This document shows positions 42,103 through 53,745 of a stretch of 64,000 bases of DNA, in pieces. Numbering within the stretch: the stretch's first letter is position 1; the number at the start of each line of letters is the position of its first letter. The notes under the pieces were generated by a model. That model was not told where the DNA came from. It made no database searches and saw nothing but the letters and a program-made list of their open reading frames with translations. Made by a program: the position numbers and the translations under genes. This stretch comes from Chondrus crispus (lineage: Eukaryota; Rhodophyta; Florideophyceae; Gigartinales; Gigartinaceae), in the NCBI RefSeq assembly GCF_000350225.1, contig NW_005179039.1, forward strand, positions 1 through 64,000, given 5' to 3'.

Positions 42103-43438
42103 CTAGGAGTGCCATGATCGCGACGCACGGCGCAGTAGTAATGAGGGAACGCCATGGACAGGAAGTAATGTACGGCGGTGCGACAAGGCTCTTTCTCATG
42201 ATTGGTCCTATCAAGCTGTGTTTCATTCGGCGTCATGCTTCAGACGATCCAGCACCTTGGAACGTTGATGGCCTTTGATAGAACCCGGAAAGGGCCCGCG
42301 TCACGCTATGCCACCGAGCGTTACGTTGTGGTTGCAGAGAGGAAACATGGTGGAAGGCACATGAAAACCTGGCAGGCAGCTGCGCGCTGGTCGAATACGC
42401 AAGTGCGTGTGAGAATAGGGCTGCGCACGAGGGGAGTTTCCGACGTCGCAAGCTGAAACCCTTTCGGGAAAAAAGGGTTCAAGGTAAAGGCAGAAGGAGA
42501 CATAAGAGCGAGACCGATATTCTGGTCTTCGCACCAAGGACCATACTGACCTCTCAGTATCACCTCGGTTCTCACCGTCCCCCTTCCACCGCCGACTTCG
42601 CCGAAGTATGAATGCACACGAAACCGGCTGAGCAACGCCCATTGAGCGCAGATGTACAGAATTAAATACGGAGCGAAGAAGGATGCTTTCGAATGCAAGG
42701 ACGAAGGAACCGAGTCGCAGACGAGCAACACAGCGACACGATGAGCGCAGGAAATTTGGACAAGGATTGGACCACCACGGCTCATTCTCTAGCCCGTAGA
42801 CCTTGCGCAATGTGCAAGATCACCGAAGCAGTGTGCCTCTTGAAGTTGAATAGCGACAAGTGTGTGCAGCCGAATCGGAAAACCGAACTCCACGGAGAAA
42901 TTTAACCGAATTTAAAGAAACGTGTCATATCGGGAAGTGTTTTTGAAAAGTGCAAGTTATACGCACAGTTCCGTCCTGGAAGTCATGCGCAACAGCGAAG
43001 GAGTGGGCTTGAGACGTTCACGGGAGGTGTGGAACATCAGTATGGCAGGTCATAGCCAGCCGTTCTTTTCGTTTTGTTTTTATGAGATCGGCGGGGTCAA
43101 CGGGCAAGCTCGACCGACTTGCGAGCGTATTAATCTGCGTGCGTCACACAGGGACCAAGTGAAGCGACGATGAATGGATCATTCGCGTGGCAGGAGATCC
43201 GAAGCAATTCTGCAATCGGAACCAAAACTTCGTTGAAGTTACATTGTACGCTCTTGCAATGGACACAGAAGGAACGGGGTCTGATATGCTGCTATGTCGT
43301 CGGATGCACGGAGGCGAGGGAGTATCCGTGTGTGGAGGACCCTCATCCCTTAATAATTGAGACACCCTCGGTTCAGGTCTGACAAATACGAGATCGCGAT
43401 GATTGGCGTGCGCCCCGTAAAGGAAAGTAAGCTCCCTG
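42103..43438. other. No gene recognised
   Basis: About 1.3 kb between the B2 accessory ORF and the left end of the CACTA element. Open frames on both strands are Arg/Ser-rich and without motifs. A minus-strand stretch at 43350-43437 (GSLLSFTGRTPIIAISYLSD) could be the tail of the gene fragment at 52412-52964, displaced by the CACTA insertion; this is speculative. Confidence 0.4.
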
Positions 43439-43640
43439 TAGTAGACAAAACGGCAGTTGTCAGGCAGCTAGTGGACAGGGGGATTCTCATGTGGACAACT
43501 GTTGGCCACGTGTTGGCAGCTAACGGCACTTGGGTATTTAGTGGACAACTAGTGTCATCTAATTGGCCGTATCTGGACGTTTGCCTGAAGAGGTGCAACT
43601 ACAGTTCATGATGAGGCCAGTTACTTGACGACTAGTAGAC
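43439..43640 (+). repeat. Left terminal and subterminal repeats of the CACTA element
   Basis: TAGTAGACAA at 43439, then TAGTGGACA at about 43469, ATGTGGACAA at about 43489, TAGTGGACAA at about 43542 and TAGTAGACAA at about 43633. Such subterminal motif clusters bind the TnpA-type protein in characterised CACTA transposons. Confidence 0.5.
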
Positions 43641-43926
43641 AACATTTTCCCCAGTTATGTAGTTCCCGTGGGGAACAACGACGGCGGCAGGGGAGCAGAG
43701 AAAGGGGGCGTGGCGAGGGAGGCGGGAGGAAATGTGGTCGAGCGACACTTGGGAGATAATTTGGGTAGGGGAGCGGAAGTTTATGGTAAAATTAAAGTTG
43801 CCGGGCGGTGATGTGGTGTGGTACGGTACCAGAGTCACGTGCGCGTGACGGCATGACGTCAATGCGCGACTTCCTCGCTGCGTCGACGCGTCTGTATAAG
43901 GCAGGTTCAGGAGGAGGGGGAGGGTC

Positions 43927-44133
43927 TCAGCATATGGCTAACGCAACGGGCTCCTTCATGATGCGAACGAACTCGTCGTCCTTGCGTGCGGCGTGGCGGC
44001 GCACGAGCAGCTTGCACACCGGCTCGTCCGGCGTGGGCAGCGCGTCGGACAGCGGCGACTGCCGCAACCGGTCGCGCCAGTACCGCGCAGGTACCGTTGT
44101 ACAGCAATTTACCCGCTCCGATAGAGGCCGCAT
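43927..44133 (-). pseudogene. GC-rich gene fragment inside the CACTA element
   Basis: The minus-strand stretch reads YWRDRLRQSPLSDALPTPDE, then KLLVRRHAARKDDEFVRIMK, and ends at a stop. Nearly every third codon position is G or C in its main part, unlike the surrounding transposon sequence. This looks like an exon of a host gene carried by the transposon or left at an insertion site. The protein is not recognised. Confidence 0.35.
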
Positions 44134-44356
44134 GCGTACTGACTACTGTACGTGTCGTCGTGGACCGTGCGGTCATGTTTGTATTGTATGGGGGAGTGGC
44201 AAATTGAGGGCATCCTCGTGATCTTGCCAGCGGGCCGTACTGTACTAGTGTACGTACAGATGCTCGCTGCTCAGGTTACGCGATCAGGGCGGCTCGTGCA
44301 GTTGGGCTCAATACCCATTCAATCCATTTGTTGTATGTCGCATAAGTCTCGATTTC

Positions 44357-45410
44357 TGCAGTGCAATAGCACTGTGTTGGAAGCAATTTAGTCCGGGATC
44401 GGGGGGCTAACGTGTGAATATTTGCACAGTGTTTATTTTAATTATTTAATTTTTATTTAGTTAACTAGTTGGCATTAATTTTGCTGACATTACATTAGAT
44501 CTAGGATCTAGCGCCGCGAGCTACTGTAGTGGCCCCGGCGGGGCGATATATACCTAAGCCCTCTGACCACCAAGTCAGTAAAGATAAGCCGAGTTGCCGG
44601 AGTTAGATTTCTCCTTCAACGCGAAATCTAACTCCGGCAACTCGGGTTATCGAAGTTCGTCGAAGACCGCTTCCGTTCACGCGACGCGCTTCCCTTCTAC
44701 GCTGCTAACGACATCCTCTATTGCTCGGGGTGCCATTCCTTTTCCTTATCATTTTACCTGTTCTATCTCTACATCTATTTTTCCGTTAATTGTGTTGGTT
44801 CCATTGGAGTCGGTCGCGACCGATCCGGTGTAGGTGTTTTAGCCATCGGGCAACACGTTGTGTAGCGCTGCTACTGTTTCAGGTTCCATAGGAAGGCTGT
44901 TGTAACGACGCCTCCTTTGAAGGTCTTACTGTATAAGACAGAGTTGGTACCGCCTACCGCGATCGCAATCGCGCTGGTGAGGGTGTTTTTGGCCATCGGG
45001 CAACACGTCGGTAGTAGCGTTGCTACAAGGTTACGATCCCGTCGGGTAGTGCTGAACAAGCCCCCGTCGAAGACCTTGAACCATACGCAAGGTGCTGAAG
45101 ACGCTCGTCGAGCATTGGTCTTACAACCCAGCGAACTGCGGTTACATTCTCGTAGACAAGCCCAACCCGCACTCGTCGAGCACTCAAGTCTTCACAAGTC
45201 TCTACCACCATTATCCTCCCGGGCCGGGCACCTTTCCTTACCCCCCGTCGGAGTTGAGCTACGGTGGGCCGCAAGCCCACACAAGGGGAAAGGGAGTCTC
45301 GAACGCTTCGTAGCGCGTGCCATCGGCAGTGGTTGTTGCTGTTGCTGTTTTTCTTCTTTTTGTTTGACTGTCGGACTGTGTTCGCAGCCTGCCAGGCACA
45401 TTGCACTACA
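44357..45410 (+). repeat. Solo family B LTR in the CACTA element
   Basis: It opens TGCAGTGCAAT and closes ATTGCACTACA. A perfect 5-bp duplication, ATTTC, flanks it (44352-44356 and 45411-45415). It holds a TATATA box near 44550. It is a divergent subfamily, about 70-75 percent alike by eye to the B1 5' LTR in its 3' half. Confidence 0.93.
44589..44645. repeat. 23-bp perfect hairpin in the LTR
   Basis: Arms at 44589-44611 and 44623-44645 pair perfectly across an 11-base loop; the arm starts CCGAGTTGCCGGAGTTAGAT. Other family B LTRs carry the left arm (CCGAGTTGCCGGAGTTGAAT) but not the right one. The hairpin lies 35-40 bases after the TATA box, so it would form in the transcript leader. Confidence 0.8.
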
Positions 45411-45415
45411 ATTTC

Positions 45416-46897
45416 ATTCTCGGAAGTGCGTCGGAATTTGGAAGGGAGGACACTTTCTCGCCTCTGACATTCCGCCTAGTTACACCTGTTGCCACACGTG
45501 TACGATTCTCAGTCGGTACACGTAGTACCACATCCCAAACTCCTGCTCTACTGTGACCTGCAATCTACTGATTCATCCAGCCCATCGATTTCCTACGGCA
45601 ATACCACTGTCGCATTCCCCTCAGCTTTCAGCCCCCCCTCCTCCCCAAAATGTCAGCCCCTCCAGTGACCTGTATCCAGTGCCCAGAGGACTGCGGGTCG
45701 CCCACAGGGTCTTGCTGTTTAAAACGAAGCCGTTCATGTTTAATGAATCTGAGTACTAACGTGAGGAATGGTGCAGTAGTATGTCAAACGGTGACGTTGG
45801 TTCCCTTTACCGTGATCTAAAATTAACTGAACGCACATATTGATTACATGACTTCATGGGCGAAAACAATCACCATATGTTGTGATGGGCTTGCCTGTTC
45901 TCTCTTCATCGAATCAAAGCGATATTGTATTGCCTCTCTACCCCTAATGAATGCTATAATACAAAATATTACAGTTCATGGTCTAAACTTTACAAGGCAT
46001 GAACTCGAGTCCGCATAAATGTACGTTTTGGTCACCAGTGCGCTTGCTGATATGGCCTCTTCCTGCCCTGCAGGATGTAAACAGTGAGCGTGTACTCTCC
46101 CTGTTGTCTCGAGGTTTCATCTGCCACTCCACCACAAACGGACAACTATTGACAAGAGCTCAAAGCGCATGATCTAAAAATGGATCTGCAATCTCTCACC
46201 ATTGGATCTTAAACTGCAAACGGCACGTCGCAGGAACCCCCCCTACTGACTCCGATGAGTCTTGTCCCACTGCGCGTCACCTCTTTCAAGTCATCAAATT
46301 TTTCTCGCATACGTTTACTCCTCACTGAGCCAGATGTGGTACTATCCAAGATCTAACCTCCCCGCCCCCGTTCTTCATTACCTTTTTCTCTTCAGCCAAG
46401 TGGATAACATTAATCGATTTGCGGTAGGCGTAGAATTCACTTCATCTTCCCCGCATGCCACCTGTTTCACAGCGCTATTGGTCCCCTAAAAGGCGTCCCT
46501 GAAGACATCTGGAAACAAGTGTGATACATATTTCGAGGATATATCGGGAAGCCTCAAGCCGCGTTCTACAGGATGTGCGTTGCTGCTGCCGGCTTGAAAA
46601 ATTTTGCAAACGTCGGCCATCTGGTTCTATCTAGCCATCGTCGTAACGCGGGCAGCGATATGGCAAACAGTCAAGTCCAACATCCAGTTTCAACTTTATT
46701 CGAGGGAAGCGTTATTGGCCATAAAGACCAATATCATAACTCTCACAGCAGAATTCCTACTCCTTCCTCCTGCGCTTGGTAAGGCCGCTTCTCCGAGGGA
46801 TTTTGCGATTGCGACGTGCATGCCCAGCTCCGTTCTTAGCAACTGCTGCAGAGTTACCCGAGTTACGGTCCGATTGGGTTCGAGAAGAAACTCCCGG
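45416..46897. other. No gene seen
   Basis: Left arm of the CACTA element after the solo LTR. Only short open frames without motifs. Confidence 0.5.
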
Positions 46898-47964
46898 TCA
46901 GGTGGTAGAACTCGGGAATCTCGTTTCCAACGGCACACAAGTTCTACCGGAACGAAAGTAGCTACGCGCGGTACGTGTTTTCGGCTCTTGCAAATCAATG
47001 CTACTCCTGCTTGCAATCGCATCTAATTCTGCATCTCGTAGCTTTGCCAACTCTGCCTGAAGGGTAGCAATGCGGGTACCACGATTCTGCGCACTGAATT
47101 TATCTTCCTGCTGCGTTTCACTGTCCGAATCTTGAACAATTGTTCGAGCGGAGAACTCAAATGGGTCACGTCCATCAGCAGCACGAGTTCCCACCACATC
47201 ATCGCATTGACGGAATCGAACACGCGAACCACTCGGTGGGCCGTTTGGTAGGATCTCATCGTCTTCTTCATAATCGAATTCCTCCCCTTCTGAATGACTA
47301 TGCGTCTGACTAGGGATATCTGGCACAATGGAGACTGCTCTGGGATCAATTGTGGATGTCGTAGGGACTCGGGTCGCAATGTCTTGAACCGCCTCGTTTC
47401 GGTATTGTTGGACCTCTCCATTTCCTTTACGTGCATCTATTACAGGAGTAGGTGATAGATTGCCTGCCTGTGCCACTTCCAATTCTTTTCTTTGCGCGCG
47501 TCTCTGTGTCCCAAGTTTTTGCGGTACTCGCGGCTCGCTGTTTCCATTTTCAGCTCGATGAGGAGCTTAATCAGCCAGTCGTCTACCCCTTGTGCAAATA
47601 CCGAAAGTCCTGGGCTAGCGCGAAGATCCTGAACAATTTCATCCATCAAGTCCCATTTCACTCGCGAGGCCTGATTGTACGTAAGGAACTCGTATATCTT
47701 CATTCCTTTTAAGCGCCTACGCAACTGCGTATCAACAATACGGTATGCACGCTCATTTCTAGCTCGGTCGTTCTGTTGACCCTCAAATTCCAACAGCTTC
47801 TTCTCAGGATTGCTTGGATGCTTTTGATTGCGATTCTTGATGTAATTGTCCGCATATCGCGGCGGAGTGAGTCGCCTAGAAGGGTCGCGCGAAGAATTCA
47901 CCCCGATAGGGAGACCGGATTTCTTTTTCTGTCGTATGGGCCGAGGAATGAGGGGTCGAGTCAT
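46898..47964 (-). pseudogene. Second gene of the CACTA element (TnpA-like position)
   Basis: The minus-strand frame from 47964 opens with a basic stretch (MTRPLIPRPIRQKKKSG) and a helical segment (YRIVDTQLRRRLKGMKIYEF, DDWLIKLLIELKMETASREY). Near 47440-47490 the better frame switches by one base: the continuation reads AQRKELEVAQAGN into an acidic region (EGEEFDYEEDDEI) and a coiled coil (LQAELAKLRDAELDAI), ending near 46898. The frame change suggests decay or a small intron. CACTA elements usually have a second, DNA-binding gene. This one would fill that role, but I see no conserved TnpA domain. Confidence 0.5.
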
Positions 47965-48560
47965 GTCGGCTGGAGAAAAGTTTCTCAGTTGAGAGAAACA
48001 GAAATGTTATGGTTAGAAATGTATTTCTGTCTGTCTCCGGGCGAGGTGAACGTGGTTTGCGCAATCCTCAATGCATGAGATTCCCCATGTGATCTGCACA
48101 TCCGTACGTACATATATCCATTTGTGTGATGCGAAAAGGTTTCGCTTGATTGACAAGTACTGTACTAGCAGGCCGAAGCGAAACCATAATTTTCGCGCTC
48201 TTGTCACTGCGTGACTCAGACGACTCGGACACGGGTATTTAGAACATGAAATCGATGTCAATATTTATACCTATGGTACGTCGCTGTGCAGATCATCGGG
48301 GGATCTTCCCTTCCTCACATCGCCGTCTCCGATCGGAACTATTCTGAGCATGGATGCATCTAATGAATCTCCTCGATATGTATGTCTGGCGGACTACGTA
48401 TGCCGATGTCGCCCCCAGGAAAAAAGGTTTCGAAGAAGACTATGATACGACACAAGCACGCCGAAAATGTACGTAGACGGCAACAGCAATTGCCTCCTCT
48501 GTCATCCGGACCGTTTTTTCGACAGAAGCGGCTACGCAACAGCGACAGCGTTTTAGAGAG
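47965..48560. promoter_or_regulatory. Divergent promoter region of the CACTA genes
   Basis: The 600-bp spacer between the two oppositely oriented transposon genes. No palindromic array is seen. Frames here are short and without motifs. Confidence 0.35.
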
Positions 48561-51500
48561 TTGAATGATTCCTCCGGCGGAAATGGAAAGACCTATGCAC
48601 ATCGGTCAAACAGTGGTACTCAATCTGTCCCTTCGAGCAATCCCGGCTACCCCAGCATTGAAGGTGTCATCGACACAGTGCATCAACCGGGATCACCCAC
48701 ACTTCCATTGCTACAACCGCACAGTGACGTGTTTGTAGTGGCCCGCGGATCCAGCGGAGAGCAAAACAATTTAAGCGCAGCCAATGCCGTAAACGTCTAT
48801 GGAGATGATGAGACTACACCTGCGGATCACAATCAAATCGGCTACTGGCGGAATCCGCGGGGGGGAGGGACACAATCTGATTTCGCGGATGTCCTCTTGG
48901 CGGCATATACAAGTTCTGGTTCAAGTTTTCTCCAGTCCATACAAAAACTAGCATCTCACATTCAAGAGGAGGGCGATGCTGGGCTGGATACAAGCTCATC
49001 AGAGTCCGAGGGTAGTGGTGATTCACCCTTAGTTCAAAGCAGTTTTGATGAGATGACGGCACCAAGTACTGGGACAGCAACTATTCCATTTCAGAGAGCA
49101 GCATATGATCGATTCCTTTCCTTTTGCAGAAAATATAAGGAACTATTCAGGCTTTGCGTCGACTTTTCGGTAAAGGGGACCGTAATGAAACGGATATGTA
49201 AGGTTATTGGGAATCTGCAAAAACTGCTAACCAGTAACACACTCATGCAGTATAAGGGATGGAAGTCTGCCCCACGCAACTTGAACAAATACTCTAGGAT
49301 TGATACTGTCAAATTTATTTGTTGTCGGGGGCATGTCCTGTTGAGAGGTGTGTCCAGCAGACCAGACACTGTTGTTTGCAAGATATGCGATAAAGAAGGC
49401 ATGGCGCCCGACCTCACAACTTTTGAGGCCCTTCCACTGCTTTCGAGGTGAAAAGCCCGGGTTGCTGACGAGGAGAGCTGTAAATCCCTCTATGGCTATC
49501 GTCACGAAAACTGTACCAATGCACCGGACTCTGGGAATCAATACTTCTCCGAATACTTTGACGGATCGGTTTACAAACAGCTTGTGAACAAACTTGGTGG
49601 TGAAGTGGGACTTGTTTCTCGCTGTTTCTTGCCATGGTTTTCAAACATTTGAGAACAGCGGTTACGATTGCTCGCCCATCACTGCCCTCCATGTCAATCT
49701 ACCTCCCGAACCAAGATTTCTTTTGCGCAATGTTGTTTCTTTAGGCTTTTTCAAGGGTCCAAGGCAACCGAAAAAGATAGACACATTTCTGTACCCTTTC
49801 ATTGATGAGGTCAATTCTATCAATAGTAGTGGTGGTACTGAGCTTTCTTTTTACGACGGTGCAACACGAAAGGTTCGCGTCCATGTTATGGACTGCATGG
49901 GTGACATTCAAGCAGTTGCAAAAACTTTTAGGACGGTTGGGCCCAACGGTAAATCCCCTTGTCGGTTTTGTGAGTTTCACGGTTTTCATAAAGGCAGGTC
50001 GAATCACCATTACTTTCCGTCAAAGCCTCGCCAGGTCTTGGATGGTCGGGGAACAATTGTGAGGTACTACAATATGGAGATTCCTACACTTGGCGACCCA
50101 CGCAGCGTGGATATCACCATTTTAGAATTGTCGGATGAGGCAGACCTCACTATTCGGGGGCGAGAGGCTCTAATAACCGATCGTGGGATTACGGGGCGCA
50201 CTGCAATATTTGACCAAGAAACGATAACACCATTCATCTCGTTCCCAATAGATATGATGCACGACACTTTGAACCTTGTGGGAGATTTTATGAAGATCTG
50301 GAAAGGCAAAAATGCTCTCCTCGCCGGATGTGTAGATGCACCCCAGGAGTATGTAATAAGTGATGAACGATGGAAACAGATTGAAGAGGAGCTACGGGAG
50401 TTGGGGAGCAGTGTCCCGTAAATCCCGTATAGAGCGAATCCCCGGGACAGTTCTGTGTCAGGCAAAAGGAAAGCATCGGAATGCAAACAATTTCTATTGC
50501 ACTATGGCCTCGTTCTTCTGGATGGCTACTTGCCGATGAAATACCTCATAGGGTTCAAGCATCTTTCAGATCTCGTAGAGCTGTGTACCAGACCGACATT
50601 GTCCGATGATGCTGTTACCAAAATCGGGAATCTCTCCCGTTCGTTCGTCAGGCACATGGAACGAGACTATTGCCAGTACAATGAGGACCGTGTGGGAATA
50701 TGAAAGTTTATTGTACATCAATTGATTCATCTAGAAGAGAAATTTTGAGCTTTCGGACCGCCGGTGAACTACGCGCAGTGGTGGGTGGAGCGTTTCATCG
50801 GTTGCGTGAAGAACACACTTAACGCGCGCGCCCTTCTGGCGGAGGCTCTAACAGAGAGTTGCAAACTAATTGAGAGTTACAAGATTGTGTTCAAGGAGCA
50901 CTTTGTACGGTCTGACGATCACGACTCATCTTCTGACAGAGATACAGAAGAGGGTATATCGAATGGTGGCAGCCTTCACCATTATACCAAATATATCAGG
51001 ATCTCTGGATATGCCATCGGGAACAGAACATTGAAGAGACTTTTAATCGATTATCTCGTACGAACTGAGGATATGACCGCTGCTGATGCAGAGAGTTGTG
51101 TTCAGGATGAAACCGCCCAATGTTTCAAACAGATTCGCCTGAACGTAGGGACTTCGAAACATAAATTTGGGGCGTTGGATACACGAAGCTCACGCAAGGG
51201 TGCAACATTCAATTTCTCCGTGAGTGCCGAATTTGAATCTGATCGCGGGGAAAATGCTAGAGAGGTATCCTACGGTCGTATCCGTCGGATCTTGGTGTAC
51301 AAATTTCACCTCCCCCGCGGGCGGGAACTTTCTGCCGGAGTTGAACTCCGCCAACTAGTCGTTTCGGACTGGGCTCCAAATCTGAAGCGGATCTCTCTCG
51401 CCCAGGTATACGCACCAACAGCGGCCGTCTTTCAGACGCCAACAGTCGAAAATTCATCCGTGCTTCTACATGTTATTGGGTTTATGGACCATGCCTATCC

Positions 51501-51636
51501 CACGCGAGGGAACCGCTCGAACCTTCGCGGTCGTCGTACATTCTTTCTGGACCCCACATCGCGCCTGTACGCCCTCGAAAACCCTGGAAAGAAATCCCCG
51601 GATGGAATGGATCGTTTTCTCGCCTCGTGTTTGTGA
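48561..51636 (+). pseudogene. Tnp2-type CACTA transposase, broken
   Basis: The first part (48561-49451) has an acidic Ser-rich N-terminus and a zinc-ribbon-like segment (FICCRGHVLL, VCKICDKEGM). After a frame change near 49440-49600 the Tnp2 core follows: YFSEYFDGSVYKQLV, SCHGFQTFENSGYDCSPITA, VNLPPEPRF, NVVSLGFFKGPRQPKKIDTF, LYPFIDEVN and CRFCEFHGFHKG, matching the Transposase_21 family that cuts and pastes CACTA elements. Then come FPIDMMHDTLNLVGDFM and, after 50764, WWVERFIGCVKNTLNARALL. Two in-frame stops (about 50419 and 50701) and the frame change show that it cannot make a full protein. The D residues in DGFQ-like and HDTLN segments fit the catalytic acids of the family. Confidence 0.85.
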
Positions 51637-52239
51637 TGATTCCGCTGGAGCATTGCCGTACCTGACGGGGGAGGAAGACGTTTGAGAATTCGATGACACA
51701 AGTAGTTGAAATTGACGTTGCATGCATGTGAGGGAAATGTACGCAACGGTCCGGATGAAAGCTATGGCCGCATGATCCACTACGGAGACAGAAACTGTGT
51801 CGCATAGAATGTTTGTAGATGAAGAACGGTTTCGTACCGGGATAGTGATTGCATGAGATTCAGGGGATGGTGCGGACGATGGAAACGGCGTGAAATGTGA
51901 AAACATGAGAACAGGTCGGCTTCGTGTAATCCCGAAGTGTTGCGATAATGGGATCAATTCTTGTAAATATGTATCATAAATTCAATTTAGTATCATAAGG
52001 TTTAATCCCCTTCGGGCCTCGCCGTCGACGGCGGTGAAGAGGCCGCAACAGGATTTGTACGTCGCACGTGTGTCTCTCGTTACAGGCAACCATTATTCCA
52101 CTTGTCCATTTCACTGGCGCTTGTTTCAGCCACTTGGCAACAATGTTCGCCAATTAAATATCCTTCTGCGCGTAGGGGCAATGCAATTTTTGAGGCCCGT
52201 ACTGTAGGGGACAAAACACAGTATTCTCACTAGAAGTGG

Positions 52240-52410
52240 ACAGGGGCTGACACACACGAATAACTATTCGACAGTAATTGCTTCCACTGTGGCGGTACTG
52301 GGGTAGGTCTGGAAATTAGCATTACCCAGTCAATACGTGTCCCCTAACTGTCCACATGTCGGATACTCACGCGCCCAAGTGATGTCCACTAACCGCGAAA
52401 TTGTCTACTA
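52240..52410 (-). repeat. Right terminal and subterminal repeats of the CACTA element
   Basis: Read inwards on the minus strand: TAGTAGACAA (52410-52401), TTAGTGGACA, CATGTGGACAG and AGGGGACACG. A plus-strand AAGTGGACAGGGG near 52236 belongs to the same set. This mirrors the left end. Confidence 0.5.
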
Positions 52411-52411
52411 G

Positions 52412-52964
52412 GGTCCTCGGAGAGAACCATCGCGTTTAGAAAGTGCCACAAAACGTTGGTATGAAACCAAACACACTTGGAGCCACAACGTACGCTAACA
52501 CCAGCGGCGGAGACAGGAGCGGCAATTGACGCGAGTTCATCAACTTTTGCTCTCCCACGTGACATTCTGTTACCGAACTCTACGTCGTAGTCGCAGGCAA
52601 GCTGAAGTCCGCTCGGGACCAAAGCCAAAGTATGAGTGCACAGGAAATCAATGAACCGATGCTCACCCATGCAGTGAGTCATTCCTGACCTACACCCCGA
52701 CCCGCACGACCGACACGCCGATGGCTTTTCACGTGCGTCAAGAGAAGACTGGACAGTTGATTCGCAAATTCCTCAAAGTTCGCCATTCCTTTCAAGTTGC
52801 AACTTGACGGTATGGCAGACGGCTTGAATCAGACTACAGGTGTCGTCGTCGACGATTCCACCAAATCGTGTCACGGAGGATAGTTCGCGATAGTCAGGGA
52901 ATTCGTTCTGGAGAAAGACAGGCAAAGCTCGTACCGCCGAAAATGCGAAAATGAACCTAGTCTT
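52412..52964 (-). pseudogene. Fragment of an unknown gene between two transposons
   Basis: A minus-strand frame stays open from inside the A2 LTR to the CACTA end with one TGA near 52772. It has host-like composition: VRALPVFLQNEFPDYRELSS, DDDTCSLIQAVCHTVKLQLE, ACRSCGSGCRSG, HRFIDFLCTHTLALVPSGLQ and WFHTNVLWHFLNAMVL. Element A2 cuts it on its upstream side and the CACTA element on its downstream side. No family is recognised. The TGA and the two insertions mark it as dead. Confidence 0.4.
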
Positions 52965-53557
52965 TGTAGTATAATCACCCCCAACGACGAGGGGGGTGAG
53001 TACTGACAGTTTGGGAAGACCCTGATCAGCGGGAAGACAGAAGCACGGCCCACCCACGGTACCGAGCACGGGCTCGAGGTAGCGGTGGTAGAGCGGGATC
53101 GGAGAGGACGCGACCACGCGCGAGCGGTTCTACGCCTCGACGCCCCGGAGCGGTACTGGGTGACGTTCCAGTACCGACGGGCGGAGGCGGAGCCGGCTCG
53201 TGGGCGTGCTGCGCGCGTCCTCAACCCGCGGGCGGTGCTACTTCTAGGTAAAACGGACGGAAGTACCTAAAAGTAAGCGGGCGGACCAAGGTGGAGGATC
53301 CTTGACAAGTCCGTGCTTGTCGTCCTCCACCGCCGGCGGTCCGCTCATATTTAATGTACATCGTAGTCTATCATAACTCTACAGTAGTGCCAGTCTACCG
53401 ACACTGTAGCGCTGTCAGCCGGCGGGGCTGACAGTCCACATTTAGTACGCGTCCCGTACACGTGGAGGACACGTGTGTGCGCGCATGGCTGTAAGGCTCG
53501 TCGCCTTACTGTCCCTGATCCAATCCTAATCTAATTTGCGTTTGGGGTTATACCACA
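52965..53557 (-). repeat. Family A LTR, 3' LTR of A2
   Basis: The ends are TGTAGTATAATC and TTATACCACA on the plus strand, the same as 2787-3381, and only a few differences are visible over 593 bases. The bases outside it (GTCTT, 52960-52964) would be one copy of the target duplication. Confidence 0.93.
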
Positions 53558-53745
53558 TCACCCCCCCCTCAAGAGTGAACGTCCGCGTTCACTCCTGAGG
53601 CTTGCAGAACCTGTCCGTCCCACTCCCTGAACCCCGAGCAGATCCGACCTGGTATACGATTTTCCTCCCCTCTTTGCGCACTGTCCCACCTCGTCCTTGA
53701 CAGCGCCATTTGGTCGTCCCCTCTCGCGTCACCGCCCGTGTCAGC

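Larger units (their letters stand above)
32948..43438 (+). mobile_element. Ty3/gypsy element B2, decayed
   Basis: It starts in the leader (primer-binding site near 32964) with no 5' LTR in front and abuts a copia remnant. It carries gag (33132 onward), a reversed solo family B LTR inserted near the gag/pol joint (35204-36255), pol with chromodomain (to about 40890) and a copy of the small accessory ORF (41827-42102). Its sequence is clearly homologous to B1 throughout gag and pol. It is broken with ten or more breaks. No 3' LTR was found; the stretch after 42103 does not align clearly with B1 and may already be other sequence, ending at the left end of the CACTA element. Confidence 0.85.
43439..52410 (+). 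mobile_element. CACTA-like (Tnp2) DNA transposon, decayed
   Basis: The core is a Tnp2-type transposase (48561-51636) with a second gene on the opposite strand (46898-47964). Candidate ends are TAGTAGACAA at 43439-43448 and its inverse TTGTCTACTA at 52401-52410. Both ends repeat subterminal words in the same order: TAGTGGACA, then CATGTGGACA, typical of CACTA elements. A second inner copy, CTAGTAGACAA, is at 43632. No clear target duplication was found, so the ends are tentative. A solo family B LTR (44357-45410) and a GC-rich gene fragment lie in the left part. Both transposon genes are broken. Confidence 0.65.

Noticed and set aside
45000-45410. Poly-Gln/Asn-rich minus-strand frame
   Set aside because: It arises from the GTTGCTGTTG-type repeat near the end of the family B LTR.
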